Origin: Shouchella clausii
Lineage (GTDB): Bacteria; Bacillota; Bacilli; Bacillales; Bacillaceae_D
Length of the DNA: 64,000 bases
Assembly (NCBI RefSeq): GCF_001598215.1
Contig: NZ_BCXJ01000002.1
Coordinates: forward strand, 1-64,000
Direction of reading: 5' to 3'
Below the pieces are notes generated by a model. It was not told the origin of the DNA, searched no databases, and was given only the letters and a program-made list of their open reading frames with translations. The position numbers and the translations under genes are program-made. Positions 8,610 through 16,862 of this stretch are shown here, piece by piece (position 1 is the first letter of the stretch; the number at the start of each line of letters is the position of its first letter).

Positions 8610-8792
8610 GTGATTGTAATAGAATATAAAACAATATTGTTACCGGTGGCAGATAATAACAAAAATGCGGCACGGATCGGTGACACCCTAAATGAATTGG
8701 CCAAGGAAGGTTGGGAGCTAATCTCGCTGGTCGCCCAACAAAGTTATGGTGGAACTGACGGGAATCTAGCTGTATTTAAACGGAAACCATAA
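8610..8792 (+). CDS. DUF4177 family small protein
   Basis: The 60-residue frame contains EYKTILLPVADN and LNELAKEGWELISLVAQQ, the hallmark NxxGxEGWELV-type pattern of DUF4177 proteins, which are small beta-alpha proteins of unknown role. The start is odd. The annotated GTG (8610-8612) lies inside the only good Shine-Dalgarno sequence (AAGAGGTGAT), so translation may actually begin a few codons later at a non-ATG codon (ATA at 8619). Confidence 0.65.
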   Translation: MIVIEYKTILLPVADNNKNAARIGDTLNELAKEGWELISLVAQQSYGGTDGNLAVFKRKP

Positions 8793-9020
8793 AGCAAGGT
8801 TTCTACTCCGTCTTTTCTCCGTGACTAGTTTGAAAAGGTTCTCCCTCTAAAAACAATTTTCATGAAGATTTGAGGCTACCCGATCCAGATGCTAAGAACA
8901 AAGAGCGTGTATGATGATAAGTCATATGCGCTTTTTTAATTGAAAGGACTACAACTATGAGTAATAACTGTAAATTTTGGGTAAAGAATAAGGAATCTAC
9001 TTAAAAGGAGACTGTTAAAC

Positions 9021-9236
9021 ATGCCGTATTTAATGAAAGTATACGTTGTTGGGAGAGACAAACCTGTTTATGAATCAGAGCGGCCGGATGATGATGTGAA
9101 AAAAGCAGTTAGGGCGATTGATGAATCTTTATCGAAAAACCAATTTGTGTCTTTCGGTATGATGGGGGAGGAAGAGGTTATTGTGGGCTCTCGCAATGTA
9201 ACACATATTGAAATCACAGCCCTTCAAAAAGAGTGA
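9021..9236 (+). CDS. Hypothetical protein, 71 residues
   Basis: The product starts MPYLMKVYVVGRDKPVYESE and ends NVTHIEITALQKE, a small soluble alpha/beta protein that could form a short sheet. AAGGAG lies ten bases before the ATG. No family is recognised. It is flanked by other small orphan genes on both strands, and no terminator hairpin is evident after it. Confidence 0.5.
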   Translation: MPYLMKVYVVGRDKPVYESERPDDDVKKAVRAIDESLSKNQFVSFGMMGEEEVIVGSRNVTHIEITALQKE

Positions 9237-9339
9237 CACGAGGGTAGCCATGTGGCTGCTCTATTGGAAGCTTAACGTGGTATAGGGTAGGCAATGATCA
9301 TCTTTTTCTTTGTAGTGTGAAAGTGGTGCTCTAGGTTGA

Positions 9340-9594
9340 TTATTTGATTTTTTCATCTTCATCAGCAAGTGGATCCACCCAATCTTCTCTATCCCATTCA
9401 CGCGGTTTTCCTACCTCACTTGGGAAAGATCTAAAAAAGGTTACTAGTAAAGCAACTGGTAGAGTTGAAATGGCTATAAGAGGTTCTATTTCAAAAGAAT
9501 CTCTTTTTCCTTGCAAGTAAAGGATGTATTCCGAGCTGTGATAAGAGATAAAGAGGCCAATCGTCATTCCGACAATGTTTGTAATTTTTCGCAT
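9340..9594 (-). CDS. Small membrane protein, unknown
   Basis: The 84-residue protein has two predicted membrane helices (IVGMTIGLFISYHSSEYILYL and LIAISTLPVALLVTFF) and an acidic C-terminal tail (WDREDWVDPLADEDEK) probably facing the cytoplasm. ATG 9594 has GGAGG at seven bases. The frame is open ten codons further without a ribosome binding site. No family is recognised. Confidence 0.55.
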   Translation of the reverse strand: MRKITNIVGMTIGLFISYHSSEYILYLQGKRDSFEIEPLIAISTLPVALLVTFFRSFPSEVGKPREWDREDWVDPLADEDEKIK

Positions 9595-9621
9595 CAGTAT
9601 CCTCCAAATTATGGATACTTT

Positions 9622-9690
9622 CATTGTAAATGTTCATTAATCCAGTGTCTACAAGCCAATGGAGTTCAATTTAAAGTTAGAACAAAATAA
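9622..9690. repeat. Diverged intergenic repeat, copy 2
   Basis: This is the counterpart of 7508-7568. It shares CAGTGTCTA and TTTAAAG blocks in the same order and spacing and sits in an equivalent position upstream of a small minus-strand gene. Confidence 0.4.
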
Positions 9691-9747
9691 GGAAACACTT
9701 TTACAGATAAAAACGGAAAATACACCTATTGAAATAGGGGGAATATT

Positions 9748-10299
9748 GTGGATCAAGACATCTACATTAAAACTTTTATATCAACCTATTCTTCTGAAGA
9801 GGGTTATTTATTAAATGATCATCTTGAAGAAATTTCCATAAACCATGAGGAAGCTATCGATATAGCTAAGAGGGTTTTGGTGGATGGGGATTACATGTAT
9901 TTACAAGGTTCGTTAGCGCTACATGTAGATGGACAGGATATATGGGTACCTAAAAAGGATTGGTCGTCAGATATTTTATTGACATGGGAAGACATTCTAA
10001 ATTTCTTCATACGTGAATTAGATAATGAGGAACAAGAAATTATTTTTCTGGATAATACCAACAGATACTTTATGAAGAAGATAGGCAATCTTGTTGAGTT
10101 CTATATAGAGTGTGGAAATTTATTAGATGATCGGCCACAAAACCAAAAGATTTCTTTAAAAGTGGATTTCGTTAAACTAAAAAAGGCCATTATGGAAGAA
10201 GCTAGGCTGTTCCTGGACTTCGGAAAAAAACTCCCCTTTAGGGAAGAATCAAATTATGAAAGTCTAGTAGAAACGTATCGTTTGTTGCTTGAGCGGTAG
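9748..10299 (+). CDS. Hypothetical protein, 183 residues
   Basis: The protein is acidic, soluble and AT-rich in coding. It begins at GTG 9748 after AGGGGGAA. Recognisable segments are ALHVDGQDIWVPKKDW, an aromatic-rich FFIRELDNEEQEIIFLDN, and a helical C-terminus. The size and composition resemble immunity or SMI1/KNR4-like proteins, but no motif settles this and no toxin gene is adjacent. It is best left as unknown. Confidence 0.55.
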   Translation: MDQDIYIKTFISTYSSEEGYLLNDHLEEISINHEEAIDIAKRVLVDGDYMYLQGSLALHVDGQDIWVPKKDWSSDILLTWEDILNFFIRELDNEEQEIIFLDNTNRYFMKKIGNLVEFYIECGNLLDDRPQNQKISLKVDFVKLKKAIMEEARLFLDFGKKLPFREESNYESLVETYRLLLER

Positions 10300-10363
10300 A
10301 TATGTTAGTAACTATTCGAAGATATCATTTAATAGTGCAGGATCCTTTTTCAGAATAGCATTG

Positions 10364-10397
10364 AAGCCCGCACCTCATTTTTAATAGATGCGGGCTT
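10364..10397. terminator. Hairpin between convergent genes
   Basis: AAGCCCGCA (10364-10372) pairs with TGCGGGCTT (10389-10397). It lies between the convergent 9748 gene and the PTS gene ending at 10433. T-runs on either side are poor, so termination would be weak. Confidence 0.5.
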
Positions 10398-10432
10398 GTT
10401 ATCTTAGGAATAGCGAGGCGAAGTTGAAGATT

Positions 10433-11833
10433 CTACTCCAATAATTTGTCCAGTTCTTTTTTGACGATGGTGGCCTCGGAGCCCAGGACGATTTGCACGT
10501 TGTTTTTGTCGATTTTGATGACGCCGTGGGCGCCGGTTTGCTTGATGCGATCGACGTCTACGACATCTGTATCGTGAAGTTCGAGACGGAGGCGCGTCAT
10601 GCAGTTATCATTCGTGATAACGTTTTCTTTTCCGCCGATAAATTGCAATACTTTCTTGGCCATGTACTCGTGATTGGAATGAGACAATTTCAACTCTTTC
10701 TCGTCCTCTGAAGATTGCTCGCTAAAGTCTAGCTCTTTTTCTCGGCCAATAAGGGGGATGTCCTTTTTAGTGATCATAAAGTAAAATGTGAAATAGTAGA
10801 GTGCAAAAAAGGCAAGTCCAACTGGAATAATGAGCAATCCTCGATCTGCAAGGTTCAAGTTTAGGACGAAGTCAATGACACCGGCTCCCCATGAAAATCC
10901 GTGCCGGATTTGCAGCAAATAAAGCACAGCTCCTGCCAGCCCTGTGTATACCGCATGCATAAAGTACAATAGCGGAGATGTAAACAAGAATGTAAATTCC
11001 ACTGGTTCCGTAATCCCTGTAATAAAAGAGGTTCCGGCGCCTGAAGCCATTAAAGACTTCGTTTCTTCTTTCTTTTTCTTCGCAGCCCGGGTAATGGCGA
11101 GAGCGATAGCCGGTACACCGAACATCATCGTTATAAAAAATCCGCCGATAAAGTATCCGGCCGTAGGGTCGCCGTTTAAAAAGCGGGTGATCTCACCGGT
11201 CACAACTTCTCCAGAAGGCGTCTCATATTCCCCTAAGCCAAAATAGACGTACGTATTTACAACATGGTGCAAACCAAATGGCAGCAAGAAGCGGTTTAAG
11301 AATCCAAAAATGAACACGCCTAGCGCGCCAAGCCCCATCAAGGTTTTACTGAACGTATCGATTCCGGCCTGTGCGTATGGCCAAATGAATGACATCAATC
11401 CAGCCACTGGAATCATCGTAAAGATAATAACCGTAATAGGGAATTTTTCTCCGCTGAAAAAGGCTAGCATACTTGGTAGCTTTGTATCTTTAAACTTATT
11501 ATAGATGAAGGCAGCGATCAAACCGGCCAGTACGCCTCCGAAAACGCTCATATTAAGCTCCGGATCCATGATCGTTAATCCTTCTTTTAATACAAGAATA
11601 GCTAGAAAACCGGTGAGTGCCGGTATTCCTTTATCCTTCGTTTTTGCCAGTCCCATCGCAATCCCGATCGCAATCAGCGTATCCATCTGAGCCAGAATGA
11701 CACCGGATGCCTGGAACAGAGGGATATCCAGCAAATCCTCGGCACTTAACCGAAAAAGCAGCCCGGCAATTGGCAAAGCGACAATCGGTATAAGCAGCGA
11801 TTTTCCAAACTTCTGCAAAAAGCTTTTCATCAT
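10433..11833 (-). CDS. PTS permease, glucose/GlcNAc family, EIICB
   Basis: This 466-residue permease has a IIC domain (about 1-350, with FLLPFGLHHVVNTYVY and TGITEPVEFTFLFTSPLLYF) and a C-terminal IIB domain with the phosphocysteine in DNCMTRLRLE near residue 411. No IIA domain is attached. It is the last gene of a three-gene minus-strand operon (GH4, ChbG, PTS), 29 bases after the ChbG gene. GGGAGG precedes two adjacent ATGs (11833 and 11830). The family imports and phosphorylates glucose, GlcNAc or alpha-glucosides. Its GH4 partner suggests a disaccharide. Confidence 0.9.
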   Translation of the reverse strand: MMKSFLQKFGKSLLIPIVALPIAGLLFRLSAEDLLDIPLFQASGVILAQMDTLIAIGIAMGLAKTKDKGIPALTGFLAILVLKEGLTIMDPELNMSVFGGVLAGLIAAFIYNKFKDTKLPSMLAFFSGEKFPITVIIFTMIPVAGLMSFIWPYAQAGIDTFSKTLMGLGALGVFIFGFLNRFLLPFGLHHVVNTYVYFGLGEYETPSGEVVTGEITRFLNGDPTAGYFIGGFFITMMFGVPAIALAITRAAKKKKEETKSLMASGAGTSFITGITEPVEFTFLFTSPLLYFMHAVYTGLAGAVLYLLQIRHGFSWGAGVIDFVLNLNLADRGLLIIPVGLAFFALYYFTFYFMITKKDIPLIGREKELDFSEQSSEDEKELKLSHSNHEYMAKKVLQFIGGKENVITNDNCMTRLRLELHDTDVVDVDRIKQTGAHGVIKIDKNNVQIVLGSEATIVKKELDKLLE

Positions 11834-11862
11834 AGAAGCCTCCCTATCGTAAAAATAGTGGT

Positions 11863-12609
11863 TTAGAGCGATTGATACGTGACCAGTTGAATATCTTTGC
11901 GTGATCGAATGCGTGTAACGATTTCCTCATGAGTTAAAAATTCCAGTTCGTCCACTCTTGGGAAAGTGTACGAAGAGCCAGTCAGAAGCTCCTTGTCTAA
12001 ATAAGCCGGATGGGACATGACTTCAACCGAATCGTGGTTTTCAAACAGCTTGTCTAGCGCCTCGTCATCTTTTAAAGCCGTTTCAATCAAATAAGAGAAG
12101 GAATCCGTCGTTTTGATTCCTTTTCGCTTCAGTTCTGCTTCGGTTTTCTCTCCCATATTGTTTCGTACCGGTAGCTGATACTCTTGCGCAAGCGTCAAAA
12201 ATACGTCAGGGATGCTGCCAAAGGAATTGATATGGTGGTGGCTGTCCAAATGCGTCGGTTCCAGGCCATAGGACAGAAACGTTTCGATCTGCGCTTTCCA
12301 CTCGGCATAAACCTCGTCGTAATCAATCGTGAACGCTCCCTTATAAAACGCCAGTTTACGGAAGTTTCCTTGAACATCAACGATCGTTTTGTGGGTATCA
12401 AGGAGAGGCCTGCCGCAAGTCAATACAAGATGAACACCAATTCCCAAGTCAGGGAATTGGTTGGCCAGCTCGGCTGCGTGGTCTGCTCCTGGCATGTTTG
12501 TCATCAATGTCGTCGAGGTTAAAATCCCTAGATGGTGCGCATCGACAATTCCGAAGTTAACGCCCCTTGAATAGCCGAAATCATCCGCGTTAATAATTAA
12601 TTTTTTCAT
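11863..12609 (-). CDS. chbG: ChbG/HpnK (YdjC) family carbohydrate deacetylase
   Basis: The 248-residue protein carries the YdjC-family metal motifs: NADDFG at 7-12, GVHL at 58-61 and THLDSHHH at 119-126, which supply the catalytic Asp and metal-binding Asp and His. In E. coli ChbG removes one acetyl group from chitobiose (and its 6-phosphate), which makes it usable by the operon's phospho-glycosidase and inducer system. Here it sits between a GH4 enzyme and a PTS permease of a different family from E. coli ChbBCA, so the true substrate may be another N-acetylated disaccharide phosphate. Confidence 0.85.
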   Translation of the reverse strand: MKKLIINADDFGYSRGVNFGIVDAHHLGILTSTTLMTNMPGADHAAELANQFPDLGIGVHLVLTCGRPLLDTHKTIVDVQGNFRKLAFYKGAFTIDYDEVYAEWKAQIETFLSYGLEPTHLDSHHHINSFGSIPDVFLTLAQEYQLPVRNNMGEKTEAELKRKGIKTTDSFSYLIETALKDDEALDKLFENHDSVEVMSHPAYLDKELLTGSSYTFPRVDELEFLTHEEIVTRIRSRKDIQLVTYQSL

Positions 12610-12670
12610 ACCCGATCATCCTTTTCTTATCTTTAATTTCCAGTAAAGGTCTACTAACAAGAGGGACGAT

Positions 12671-13996
12671 TTATTTTAGGTCTGGCCAGTATTCTTTGTT
12701 GGCAGCAATGAGATCGTCTAATACCGCTTTGGCTGTAGATACATTGATAACGGTACGGTTTAAAGTAAGAGCTTGTAGCAGTTTCTGGTAGCTCTTCTCA
12801 AAGTATGCGTCCACCACCAATTTTTCATAAGCGAATTGGCTCTCTAGCAAACCTTTATAGAAAGTAGGAATAGGACCTACTACAAACGGTTGGGGTCCGT
12901 TGCTAGTTAAAAGAGCTGGCACTTCGACCATGGCGTCTGCCGGCAAATTGGAGATGATGCCGCGATTCTCTACCATCACGATGAATCGTTCGCTCAGGTT
13001 GTACGCCAGCGATTCAGCGGCTTTAATCATGAACACGCCGTGAATATCGACATGGAGATCCTCGCCAACAGCTGTTCCATTTTGGATGATTCTGTCGCAA
13101 AGGTCATGGATGCGTTTTTGACGGCCCTCGATCACTTGTCTTGCCCTCGTGCGGTTCGGGTTTTCTTTGGCAGCCATTTTGTCAGGGTACAAATAATACT
13201 GCAAGTACGTATTAGGAAGAAACGCTGGAAAATCGATGAGCATTTGCCGAGCCATTGCAAACGTATCCTGCCATGACTTGTCATTGGCGATTTCTTTATC
13301 TTCCGGTCTGAAACCATTATGAATAATGAGTTGTTTTAATCGTTCCGTATGGTCGTTACCGCTTTTATCGTATATTTTTGTAAACCAGCCAAAGTGATTG
13401 AGGCCGAAATATTCCGGCACGATTTCCCATACATCCAGATCAAGAATTTTTGCGTAGCTGATCATGATGGCAATTGGCATGTCGCAAATATTCAGCAAGC
13501 GTGTATCTGTCGGAAATTCCCGCTTTAATGCTTCAGCCACAATTGCGGCCGGGTTGGTATAGTTTAAAATCCAAGCATTCGGAGAATGGCGGCGGATGTC
13601 TTTTACAAGCTCGATCATATCCCTGATCGAACGCAGCCCGTAAGCCATGCCCCCTGGACCGCAGGTTTCCTGACCGACAACGCCGTGCTTTAATGAAATT
13701 TGTTCATCCTGCTCTCTCATGGCTAAGCCGCCTGTACGAATCTGAACGAATACAAAGTCTGCATCCTTAAAAGCTTCTTCTTTGTCAGTCGTATAAGAAA
13801 AAGACGCCAATTCAGGATAGCGTTCCTTAAAAAGAATGTCAGTTGCTTTGGCTGTACGTTCCTGACGTTCGGCATCAATGTCATAAAATACCACGTCTTT
13901 TAACGGAAAGCGTTCCTTTTCTTCAATCAAGCTCATCATCATTCCCATGGTGTAAGTGCTTCCACTTCCGGCAATAACCAGTCGCTGTCTTTTCAT
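12671..13996 (-). CDS. GH4 family 6-phospho-glucosidase, probably alpha type
   Basis: This is an NAD- and metal-dependent glycosidase of family 4 that hydrolyses phosphorylated disaccharides delivered by a PTS. The N-terminal nucleotide-binding segment is VIAGSGSTYTMG. GQETCGPGGMAYG is near 109-120, NYTNPAAI near 145-152, CDMP at 171-174 (metal-binding Cys) and GLNHFGW at 198-204 (metal-binding His). In GH4 the sequence CDMP marks 6-phospho-alpha-glucosidases (GlvA/MalA), whereas beta enzymes (CelF/LicH) carry CN(I/V)P. The C-terminus (LNRTVINVSTAKAVLDDL...YWPDL) also resembles GlvA. At 441 residues it has the usual length. It is the first gene of the operon, 46-61 bases before chbG. Confidence 0.88.
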   Translation of the reverse strand: MKRQRLVIAGSGSTYTMGMMMSLIEEKERFPLKDVVFYDIDAERQERTAKATDILFKERYPELASFSYTTDKEEAFKDADFVFVQIRTGGLAMREQDEQISLKHGVVGQETCGPGGMAYGLRSIRDMIELVKDIRRHSPNAWILNYTNPAAIVAEALKREFPTDTRLLNICDMPIAIMISYAKILDLDVWEIVPEYFGLNHFGWFTKIYDKSGNDHTERLKQLIIHNGFRPEDKEIANDKSWQDTFAMARQMLIDFPAFLPNTYLQYYLYPDKMAAKENPNRTRARQVIEGRQKRIHDLCDRIIQNGTAVGEDLHVDIHGVFMIKAAESLAYNLSERFIVMVENRGIISNLPADAMVEVPALLTSNGPQPFVVGPIPTFYKGLLESQFAYEKLVVDAYFEKSYQKLLQALTLNRTVINVSTAKAVLDDLIAANKEYWPDLK

Positions 13997-14035
13997 GCTA
14001 GCTCCTCCTCATGTGGTTGCTTGTCTTATAATTCT

Positions 14036-14064
14036 GTTATAGCACTAAGGTGATACAAAATCAA
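14036..14064 (-). promoter_or_regulatory. Sigma-A promoter of the GH4-chbG-PTS operon
   Basis: On the minus strand, TTGATT (complement of 14059-14064) and TATAAC (complement of 14036-14041) are separated by exactly 17 bases. They lie about 40 bases before the GH4 start codon. Confidence 0.6.
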
Positions 14065-14092
14065 TACTAATCTTGTATTAGATTTGTATTAT
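14053..14092. promoter_or_regulatory. Operator-like nested inverted repeats
   Basis: ATACAAAATC (14053-14062) and GATTTGTAT (14081-14089) flank an inner AATAC...GTATT pair. The half-sites match those of the perfect palindrome at 14253-14272, and the array overlaps the -35 of the GH4 operon promoter. It is a probable binding site of the divergent UTRA regulator. Confidence 0.5.
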
Positions 14093-14252
14093 TTATTTTG
14101 TTGACCAATTTAAGAGCGTAATTGACAAATAAATGAATGCTTAAGTTAGGAGGCAATGTTCCCGACTGAATAGGCAGTTTCCGTGTGCGTAATGAGTGGA
14201 AAGATAGATGTTTGAACGGAAAAGATGAAAACAGAATGATTTTTAGGTATAG

Positions 14253-14272
14253 TTGTATTAAGGACAATACAA
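14253..14272. promoter_or_regulatory. Perfect palindromic operator, TTGTATT-N6-AATACAA
   Basis: TTGTATT (14253-14259) and AATACAA (14266-14272) form a perfect 7-bp inverted repeat. It sits 31 bases before the UTRA regulator's start codon, where a GntR/UTRA autorepressor would bind. Confidence 0.6.
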
Positions 14273-14303
14273 ATTAAAGATAGAAAAATGGAGGTATATT
14301 TTC

Positions 14304-15017
14304 TTGGCTATTCACTCTCCTCTATATAAACAAGTAGCGGAAAAAATTAAAAAGGATATTTTTGCATTAAAATTAAATAAAGATGAAGCCATCCCTTCAG
14401 AAAATAAATTGGTGGAGAAGTATCAAGTGAGCAGAGTCACGATACGGCAGGCGATTAAACTCCTGGTAGAGGAGGGGATTTTATACAGCATCAGGGGTTC
14501 CGGTACGTATGTAAAAACGGGGAAAATCGAGCAGGACATCTATCGCCTGCAAGGCTTCACTGAAGAGATGATTCATTTAAACAAACATCCTGCTAACGAA
14601 ATTCTTGATTTTTCCATGCAGGAACCAACTGGGAAAGTGAGAGAAACATTACAACTGGGAGACGGGGAAAAGGTGTTTTTTATCCGAAGACTGCGGCTAG
14701 CTGATGGCGAACCTCTCATTTTGGAGGAGACGTATATGCCCGTTTCGCTGTTTCCTGACCTATCCGTCGAAGTGATGACCCGTTCTAAATATGCCTATGT
14801 GGAAAAGAAAGGGTACCGTATTAAGGAAAGACAAGGGGAGATCTTCCCGTTGCTGCCGGATGAACAGCTTCAGCAAACGTTGAAACTGGAAGAAGGAGAG
14901 CTCGTATTGTTTATGGATCTATGGGCTTATTTTGAAGACGATACGATTTTTGAATACACGAAACTATACTTTAGGAGTGAGAAATACACGTTTAAGTTCA
15001 CTTCAAAACGAATTTGA
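14304..15017 (+). CDS. GntR/UTRA family repressor of the phospho-glucoside operon
   Basis: The 237-residue protein has an N-terminal GntR winged helix (YKQVAEKIKKDIF, then SENKLVEKYQVSRVTIRQAIKLLVEEGILY) and a C-terminal UTRA effector domain (about 90-237, with VFFIRRLRLADGEPLILEETYMP). It is similar in layout to TreR, YvoA and FrlR, which bind phosphosugars. The start is TTG 14304 with GGAGGT at eight bases. Divergent placement from the GH4-chbG-PTS operon and shared TTGTATT/AATACAA half-sites make it that operon's regulator, presumably released by the imported sugar phosphate. Confidence 0.88.
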   Translation: MAIHSPLYKQVAEKIKKDIFALKLNKDEAIPSENKLVEKYQVSRVTIRQAIKLLVEEGILYSIRGSGTYVKTGKIEQDIYRLQGFTEEMIHLNKHPANEILDFSMQEPTGKVRETLQLGDGEKVFFIRRLRLADGEPLILEETYMPVSLFPDLSVEVMTRSKYAYVEKKGYRIKERQGEIFPLLPDEQLQQTLKLEEGELVLFMDLWAYFEDDTIFEYTKLYFRSEKYTFKFTSKRI

Positions 15018-15437
15018 ATCTGATTGCCTAAAATCGATAGCGGTCTCGCGTTTCATTTCTTAATTGCATCAGGGAAAAGCGAATCGGATGCGCGGTCACC
15101 GTCCCAAATCGAGCAGTGGATTCGGTAGCTGATCCGTAAAGCTTAGTGGAAATAAAGACATTTTCTGTCCGCATGTCCATGAATACCCAATCTTGCCGGT
15201 AGAGAGCTTAAAAAAGCGGCATTGCTTACAGCGATCATGTAGAGTTTGTAACAGTGCCGTTCCCGACTAATTAACGACGGGGCTGGTATTTCTCTTTTCA
15301 AAAGGCGCTTGATTATGAAAAAGGTGAATGGATGCTGCATGGCAATATTGTATCCTGACACGTCGTACTCCGAACAAAACTAGATAGTATGTTCTGAATA
15401 AAGTGATATGCCACACAGCAAATCGAATAGACCGTAA
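15018..15437. other. Intergenic region with possible gene remnants
   Basis: No intact gene is seen. A plus-strand frame near 15200-15330 reads like interrupted coding sequence (AYSDHVEFVTVPFPTN, a stop, then GWYFSFQKALDYEKGEWMLHG). A minus-strand 72-codon ORF (15143-15361) covers the same stretch. Neither has a convincing start, and both look like decay products. Confidence 0.25.
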
Positions 15438-16086
15438 TCAAAGCTTGACTGTGACCAAAGAGAATGGGTAGTTTTTTAATTTACTCATTGTCCATTTTCC
15501 GGAAATGGCTGATAACTTAAGCCAAGGCTCAATGATTAAATTAATCAACATATGAGCAACGATCGGCGCAAATGTATTTCTTCCTGACAGAATGTAAAGT
15601 GTTGCCAAAAAACACCCTAAAATCGTAATCGAAATAATAACAGGCAAGCCTATTTTCACGTCACGTCTTAAAATTCCCCACGTCCCATGTGCTAAACCAC
15701 ATACCGTTCCCGAAAGTAAGATTTGAAGCACATCCGAAACATGTAAATACTGTAAGAAATCCATCAAAAGATGTCGCGACAACACTTCTTCTACTATGCC
15801 TGTAGCAATTGCTGCCCAAACTCCAATTAATTTGAGCGATGACATGTTAAAAAGGTGTGCTCCAACAAAGGGGAAAGCAATTATTGTATAGATCATAACC
15901 TATAACAATGATGAAGGTGAACAGCCATACGTAAAAGTCTGCAAATACACCTTCGTGAATTCCCATCTTTGTTTCGATAAAGCGCTGAGGGTTTTTTATA
16001 AACCAAAAAAGAATATTAGCAGTTAACAATAGGGAGATACTAGCCAAAATCCAACCTGTTTTTAGTCGATATGATGTGTAGTCCAT
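15438..16086 (-). pseudogene. Frameshifted CPBP-family intramembrane protease
   Basis: Two overlapping minus-strand frames together form one CPBP (Abi) membrane protein. The upstream frame (15847-16086) gives the first helices, ending at FTFIIVIG. The downstream frame (15438-15896) continues YTIIAFPFVGAHLF and carries the family motifs: EEVLSRHLL (the glutamate pair and Arg), GLAHGTWG and a final AHMLINL. A one-base insertion in the GGTTATG region near 15890 explains the break. Intact members are presumed metalloproteases with roles such as bacteriocin immunity or peptide processing. It is either a decayed gene or a sequencing error. Confidence 0.7.
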
Positions 16087-16862
16087 TTAGACAACCTAAC
16101 TTGCCCCACTTTCCGCTTTTTTTACTAAGTATAGTTTTCAAGTATCATAAATACCCTTGTCTGGAGTCATGAAGTCTATATTAAAAACTTGACTAAAGTC
16201 ATTCGTGTACTCAAACTGTCTTTTCCGACCGTAATCATGTGAGTATGTTGCTTTTACACTGAATAAAAAAATGTGGCTAAAATGCGGGCAGGTTAAAAAA
16301 GGTGCAAGCCTTCATGACTAGGCTGTGCACCTTTCAGTGTTTATCCTTTTAAGTTTCTTATTGTTTCATAGACTCAGCCGAATGATACAAGTTTACTAAA
16401 TTTGGCCTTTTGTATGAACTAGACTGTGCCACATTAAAATAGGGAATAGCAACCGTTAAAATAGTTGAGGATGTAGTAGGCCGGTTGTGAATTATGTTCT
16501 GCCCATAGTAGATTGACTGTTTAGGAGTGATTTTTCACAAAGTAAGTAATACGTCAACAGTGTAATTATAAAAAAGAGTATTCTTTTTTTGTTTAATAAG
16601 AGGGCTCTTTTATGAATAGAACAATGGACATAGGTCTATATAGATGTTTATTCGACAGGGATGTTTGTTTTAGAGTCTAAAGACGTATGTCTATAGATAT
16701 AAAATATATCTTAAAAAAAGGAGTTAAGGATACACTTGTAAAAATAAGGACCCTTGGGCGCTGATTCACTAGCAACCGGTTTAATCAGCTAGGGAAATAG
16801 ACTCTCTTATATTTCTGTTGCAATATGATAGAATTAAAAATCCATGAAAAGAGGTGAAAAGG
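16087..16862. other. Long AT-rich intergenic region with a hairpin
   Basis: This 776-base stretch has no supported gene. It contains an orphan hairpin, AAAGGTGCA (16298-16306) with TGCACCTTT (16326-16334) and an inner GCC/GGC pair, terminator-like but with no gene ending just before it. A loose direct repeat occurs near 16625-16700 (GACATAGGTCTATATAGAT, then GACGTATGTCTATAGATAT). The right end must carry the amidase promoter. Confidence 0.4.

Noticed and set aside
8957-9004. 15-codon ORF (MSNNCKFWVKNKEST)
   Set aside because: It is too short and lacks a clear ribosome binding site. It cannot be told apart from chance.
14067-14267. 66-codon minus-strand ORF in the UTRA/GH4 intergenic region
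   Set aside because: It covers the promoter and operator palindromes, has low-complexity Leu/Ser content and no ribosome binding site.
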